36,145 nucleotides of DNA from Prevotella sp. UBA3757 (GTDB lineage Bacteria; Bacteroidota; Bacteroidia; Bacteroidales; Bacteroidaceae). Every line of letters begins with the position of its first letter. The first letter of the stretch is position 1. The notes under the pieces are model-generated. The model saw nothing but the letters and a program-made list of their open reading frames with translations, made no database searches and was not told the origin of the DNA. The position numbers were made by a program, and so were the translations under genes. Below, one piece after another: positions 33,953 through 36,145 of the stretch. The stretch covers positions 1,268 to 37,412 of the forward strand of contig DFGF01000026.1 in the NCBI GenBank assembly GCA_002371715.1, in the 5' to 3' direction.

Positions 33953-33960
33953 CAAAGGTA
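33953..33960 (-). promoter_or_regulatory. -7 promoter element of mutS
   Basis: The minus strand reads TACCTTTG, 21 bases before ATG 33931. The -33 region is not a clear match. Confidence 0.65.
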
Positions 33961-34129
33961 CAAAAAAAATATGAATTAAGCATTATGAATCACTAATTAT
34001 TTCGTACCCATGCGTCCTTTAAACACTATCAGACTTCATATCAAGTGATAGAGTTCAGATAGAAATCAGTATGAGATTAGTATGAGATCAGTATGAGATC
34101 AATATGAGATCAATATGAGATTGTGCATG
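33961..34129. other. Intergenic region upstream of mutS with tandem repeat
   Basis: AT-rich sequence without a gene. It holds an 11-base repeat at 34065-34119, and the terminator of the next minus-strand gene follows. Confidence 0.5.
34065..34119. repeat. 11-base tandem repeat (ATCARTATGAG), 5 units
   Basis: Five units: ATCAGTATGAG, ATTAGTATGAG, ATCAGTATGAG, ATCAATATGAG, ATCAATATGAG. The period is close to one helical turn. It lies 105 bases or more upstream of the mutS -7 box. Confidence 0.85.
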
Positions 34130-34170
34130 AAAAAAGGCGGGCACTCGATACAGGAGCACCCGCCTTTTTT
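34130..34170. terminator. Terminator after the secreted OB-fold protein gene
   Basis: Stem AAAAAAGGCGGG (34130-34141) with CCCGCCTTTTTT (34159-34170), T-tract on either strand. It lies 28 bases after the stop of the minus-strand gene at 34199 and would also shield mutS from readthrough. Confidence 0.88.
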
Positions 34171-34198
34171 ATTTTTTGAGCAAGCTCGCGCTTTATTC

Positions 34199-35716
34199 TC
34201 ACTTAATCACATACTTTTTACCGTTCTTGATGACCAGACCCTTATAGTCCTTGCCAACCTTCTGACCAGCCAGGTTGTAGATGGCACCATCCTTCTGGGT
34301 GGCCTTCACGGTGTTGATGCTGGCAGTACCGGCCTCAATCTTCAGCGTGTAGATGTGGCAACCACTGGTGTTCCAGACAACGACATCGCAGTCCTCAGCA
34401 ATTTCCCAAGTATTGGTGGCCTTGGTGGTGGGCTTGAACTGCTCGCCAATCAGGTTGGCTGCATCATAGTTGTTCTTATACAGGCCAATGCCACGGGTAT
34501 CTGAGGGCTTGTGAGACTCCAACTCGACAGTAATCTTAGAACCAGCCTTGACGGCAGGAATCGTGAAGCAAGGGAAGGCCTGCTTCGAACCGCCACCACC
34601 GAGCCAGAGGTAAGCACCACCGGCATAGTCGCCTAACGAAGTAGAGGAATAGTCAACAGCAATGGCCAGCGAGCGCTTGGCAGCGTAGTCGGCATGGAAC
34701 TTCAGGCCCTTGAGTTCCTCAATCACGACACCGTTGGCCGAGAGACTGCCATCCTCATTGACGGTGCCCTGATACCAGAAGCACCTGCCCTCAGCATTCA
34801 CCTTCGAACCGTCAGCAGCCTCCAGATCGCTCCAACCCGTCTCGGCACTGGCAGCGGCATCAGCCTTCAGGTTGGCAATGGTAGCGTCGCTCCACTTGGT
34901 GAAGTCCCAAACCTGGCCAGAAGCCTGGGAAGCCTTCTTGATGTTGATGACCTTGACATTCACCAGCTCGACCGTTCCGTTGTAAGTCTTCTTAGGACCT
35001 TCAACGGTAATCTCGTCGCCAACCTCAATGCCTAAGCTGCTGAAATTCTTGGTCTTACCCTCTGCATCGAGCGTGCCGTAAATGTAAACAGTACCCGTAG
35101 CATCCTCCAGATACCAGTTGCCGTAGGTTGTGTTCTTAATCTCTGTGCACTTACCAGTCACGCGATAGTTCGTGCCATCGGCACCAGCGATAATCTCGGC
35201 ACAGGTAGCTTCGGTCACCTGAGGCTGCGGCTCGGGTTCTGTCGAGCCGTCGCCATTGATGACGAGCTTGTTGATCTGCGTGTTCTTGGCAACGGCAAAG
35301 ACCACCTCATCAGCTTCACCAGTCCACACCTTACCATCGAGTGATCCCGTTGTGGTAGAGAGGTTGAAGTTGGTGTTGTGGCCCGTAAACTCAATCTTCT
35401 TGATGCCCTTACCGCTGACGGTAAACGTACCGGAGTACATGCGCAGACGGGGAGCACCACTCCAGATACGGTTGGCATTTCTAACACCCTCGTCAGCGGC
35501 AGAAACCGTCACCGTAAACCCTTCGACGGCAGTAGACGTAGTGGCAGCCGTGAAGTCGCCGTCCTGGCTGTCGTTGGAAGAAGTGCCAGCCAGCGTGGGG
35601 AACAGTTTGGCATAGTCGTTATCGAAGTCGAAGGTGACTCCCTGGGCCATACCGTTCAAACCAATCATAGCCATGAGGGCTACAAAGGAATAGCGTAAAA
35701 TTTTGTTCATAAGCAT
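34199..35716 (-). CDS. Secreted OB-fold protein with Prevotella-type C-terminal tail, 505 aa
   Basis: Function not recognised. A signal peptide (about residues 1-25, ending GMAQG) is followed by a beta-rich N-terminal domain (about 26-155), an OB-fold-like domain (about 165-260: NYRVTGKCTEIKNTTYGNWY, LEDATGTVYIYG, VGDEITVEGPKKTYNG), and another beta domain (VWDFTKWSDATIANLK to about 440). It ends in GAIYNLAGQKV and GLVIKNGKKYVIK. This ending resembles the type IX secretion sorting domains of Prevotella proteins, so surface delivery is likely but inferred. OB folds of this kind appear in exported Bacteroidota nucleases and binding proteins; no catalytic site was seen. Met3 (35710) is an alternative start. 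It has its own promoter and terminator. Confidence 0.75.
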   Translation of the reverse strand: MLMNKILRYSFVALMAMIGLNGMAQGVTFDFDNDYAKLFPTLAGTSSNDSQDGDFTAATTSTAVEGFTVTVSAADEGVRNANRIWSGAPRLRMYSGTFTVSGKGIKKIEFTGHNTNFNLSTTTGSLDGKVWTGEADEVVFAVAKNTQINKLVINGDGSTEPEPQPQVTEATCAEIIAGADGTNYRVTGKCTEIKNTTYGNWYLEDATGTVYIYGTLDAEGKTKNFSSLGIEVGDEITVEGPKKTYNGTVELVNVKVINIKKASQASGQVWDFTKWSDATIANLKADAAASAETGWSDLEAADGSKVNAEGRCFWYQGTVNEDGSLSANGVVIEELKGLKFHADYAAKRSLAIAVDYSSTSLGDYAGGAYLWLGGGGSKQAFPCFTIPAVKAGSKITVELESHKPSDTRGIGLYKNNYDAANLIGEQFKPTTKATNTWEIAEDCDVVVWNTSGCHIYTLKIEAGTASINTVKATQKDGAIYNLAGQKVGKDYKGLVIKNGKKYVIK

Positions 35717-35750
35717 TTTGTTTTTTTGAGTTAATTATAAGTTTGCGATG

Positions 35751-35781
35751 CAAAGTTACGAAGTTTTTCTGAAACGACAAA
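35751..35781 (-). promoter_or_regulatory. Bacteroidota promoter of the secreted OB-fold protein gene
   Basis: Minus strand: TTTG (35778-35781), 19 bases, TAACTTTG (35751-35758), 34 bases before ATG 35716. Confidence 0.82.
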
Positions 35782-35831
35782 GGTTTTATGACATCTTTAT
35801 GCACTCACAGCAGGAAAAAAACAAGTATATT

Positions 35832-35863
35832 CTTGGTTATTCACTCCTTTCTTTGTATCTTTG
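35832..35863 (+). promoter_or_regulatory. Bacteroidota promoter of leuS
   Basis: CTTG at 35832-35835, 20 bases, TATCTTTG at 35856-35863, then a 41-base A-rich leader to ATG 35905. It is divergent from the promoter at 35751-35781. Confidence 0.8.
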
Positions 35864-35904
35864 CATCCTAAATTGCATAAGTACACTCAAAAAACAACAA
35901 AAAT

Positions 35905-36145
35905 ATGGAATACAATTTCAGAGAGATTGAACAGAAATGGCAGAAGCGATGGGTTGAGATGCAAACCTACCGCGTGACGGAAGACCCTACGAGAAAAAAG
36001 TTCTATGTACTGAACATGTTCCCCTACCCCAGCGGTGCTGGTTTGCACGTGGGTCATCCCTTGGGCTACATTGCCTCGGACATCTATGCCCGCTACAAGC
36101 GTCAGAAGGGCTTTAACGTGTTGAACCCCATGGGCTACGATGCCT
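35905..36145 (+). CDS. leuS: Leucyl-tRNA synthetase, N-terminal part (runs off window)
   Basis: Class I aminoacyl-tRNA synthetase that charges tRNA-Leu. The first 80 residues are visible: MEYNFREIEQKWQKRW, then FPYPSGAGLHVGHPLGY with the HIGH-type motif HVGH at residues 48-51, and DIYARYKRQKGFNVLNPMGY. The order and spacing are those of bacterial LeuRS. The gene continues past the window end, so completeness cannot be judged. The start is the first ATG after a consensus promoter. Confidence 0.96.
   Translation, partial: MEYNFREIEQKWQKRWVEMQTYRVTEDPTRKKFYVLNMFPYPSGAGLHVGHPLGYIASDIYARYKRQKGFNVLNPMGYDA

Noticed and set aside
33932..33955. TTG start for mutS
   Set aside because: The TTG is part of the -7 box, so it should not be in the transcript.

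Overview
The window comes from a Bacteroidota genome, most likely a gut or rumen Prevotellaceae member. The reasons are a SusC/SusD-type polysaccharide utilisation locus (PUL), repeated matches to the Bacteroidota promoter (TTTG, about 20 bases, TAnnTTTG), A-rich leaders instead of strong Shine-Dalgarno sites, a Prevotella-like C-terminal tail on one secreted protein, and many short tandem repeats between genes. No tRNA, rRNA, CRISPR array or transposase gene was seen.

Layout. Positions 1-1545: the start of an unidentified minus-strand gene, a 41-residue membrane protein, and a divergent membrane-anchored AraC-type regulator, with iterated GGTGTGAC motifs between them. Positions 1699-20229: a minus-strand PUL that reads as two transcription units. 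The first encodes a secreted TIM-barrel isomerase-like protein, a DUF4957/DUF5123-type lipoprotein, SusC and SusD, and ends in a clear terminator at 12049-12086. The second starts from a strong promoter at 12009-12040 and encodes a LacZ-type GH2, a GH106 alpha-L-rhamnosidase, a SASA/CE20-type acetylesterase and a second GH2. Together they fit uptake and stepwise trimming of an acetylated, rhamnose- and galactose-containing plant glycan such as pectic rhamnogalacturonan or arabinogalactan; the substrate is inferred.

Positions 20441-24502 (plus strand): an MscS-type channel, a secreted endonuclease I and a heparinase II/III-like protein. Positions 24774-28955: a PrxQ/Bcp peroxiredoxin with a DMT transporter, a convergent unit of an AGCS amino-acid symporter with another DMT transporter, and the remnant of a third DMT gene with a large internal deletion. 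Positions 29199-36145: housekeeping genes ychF, lgt, mutS and the start of leuS, with one secreted OB-fold protein between mutS and leuS.

The most unusual aspect is the repeat landscape. Different short tandem repeats (units of 7, 9, 11, 13, 22 and 28 bases) sit at many gene junctions and often supply a stop codon or part of a signal peptide. A 7-base repeat in the acetylesterase signal-peptide region could act as an on/off switch. A GC-rich palindromic element lies in frame and in the same orientation in both GH2 genes.
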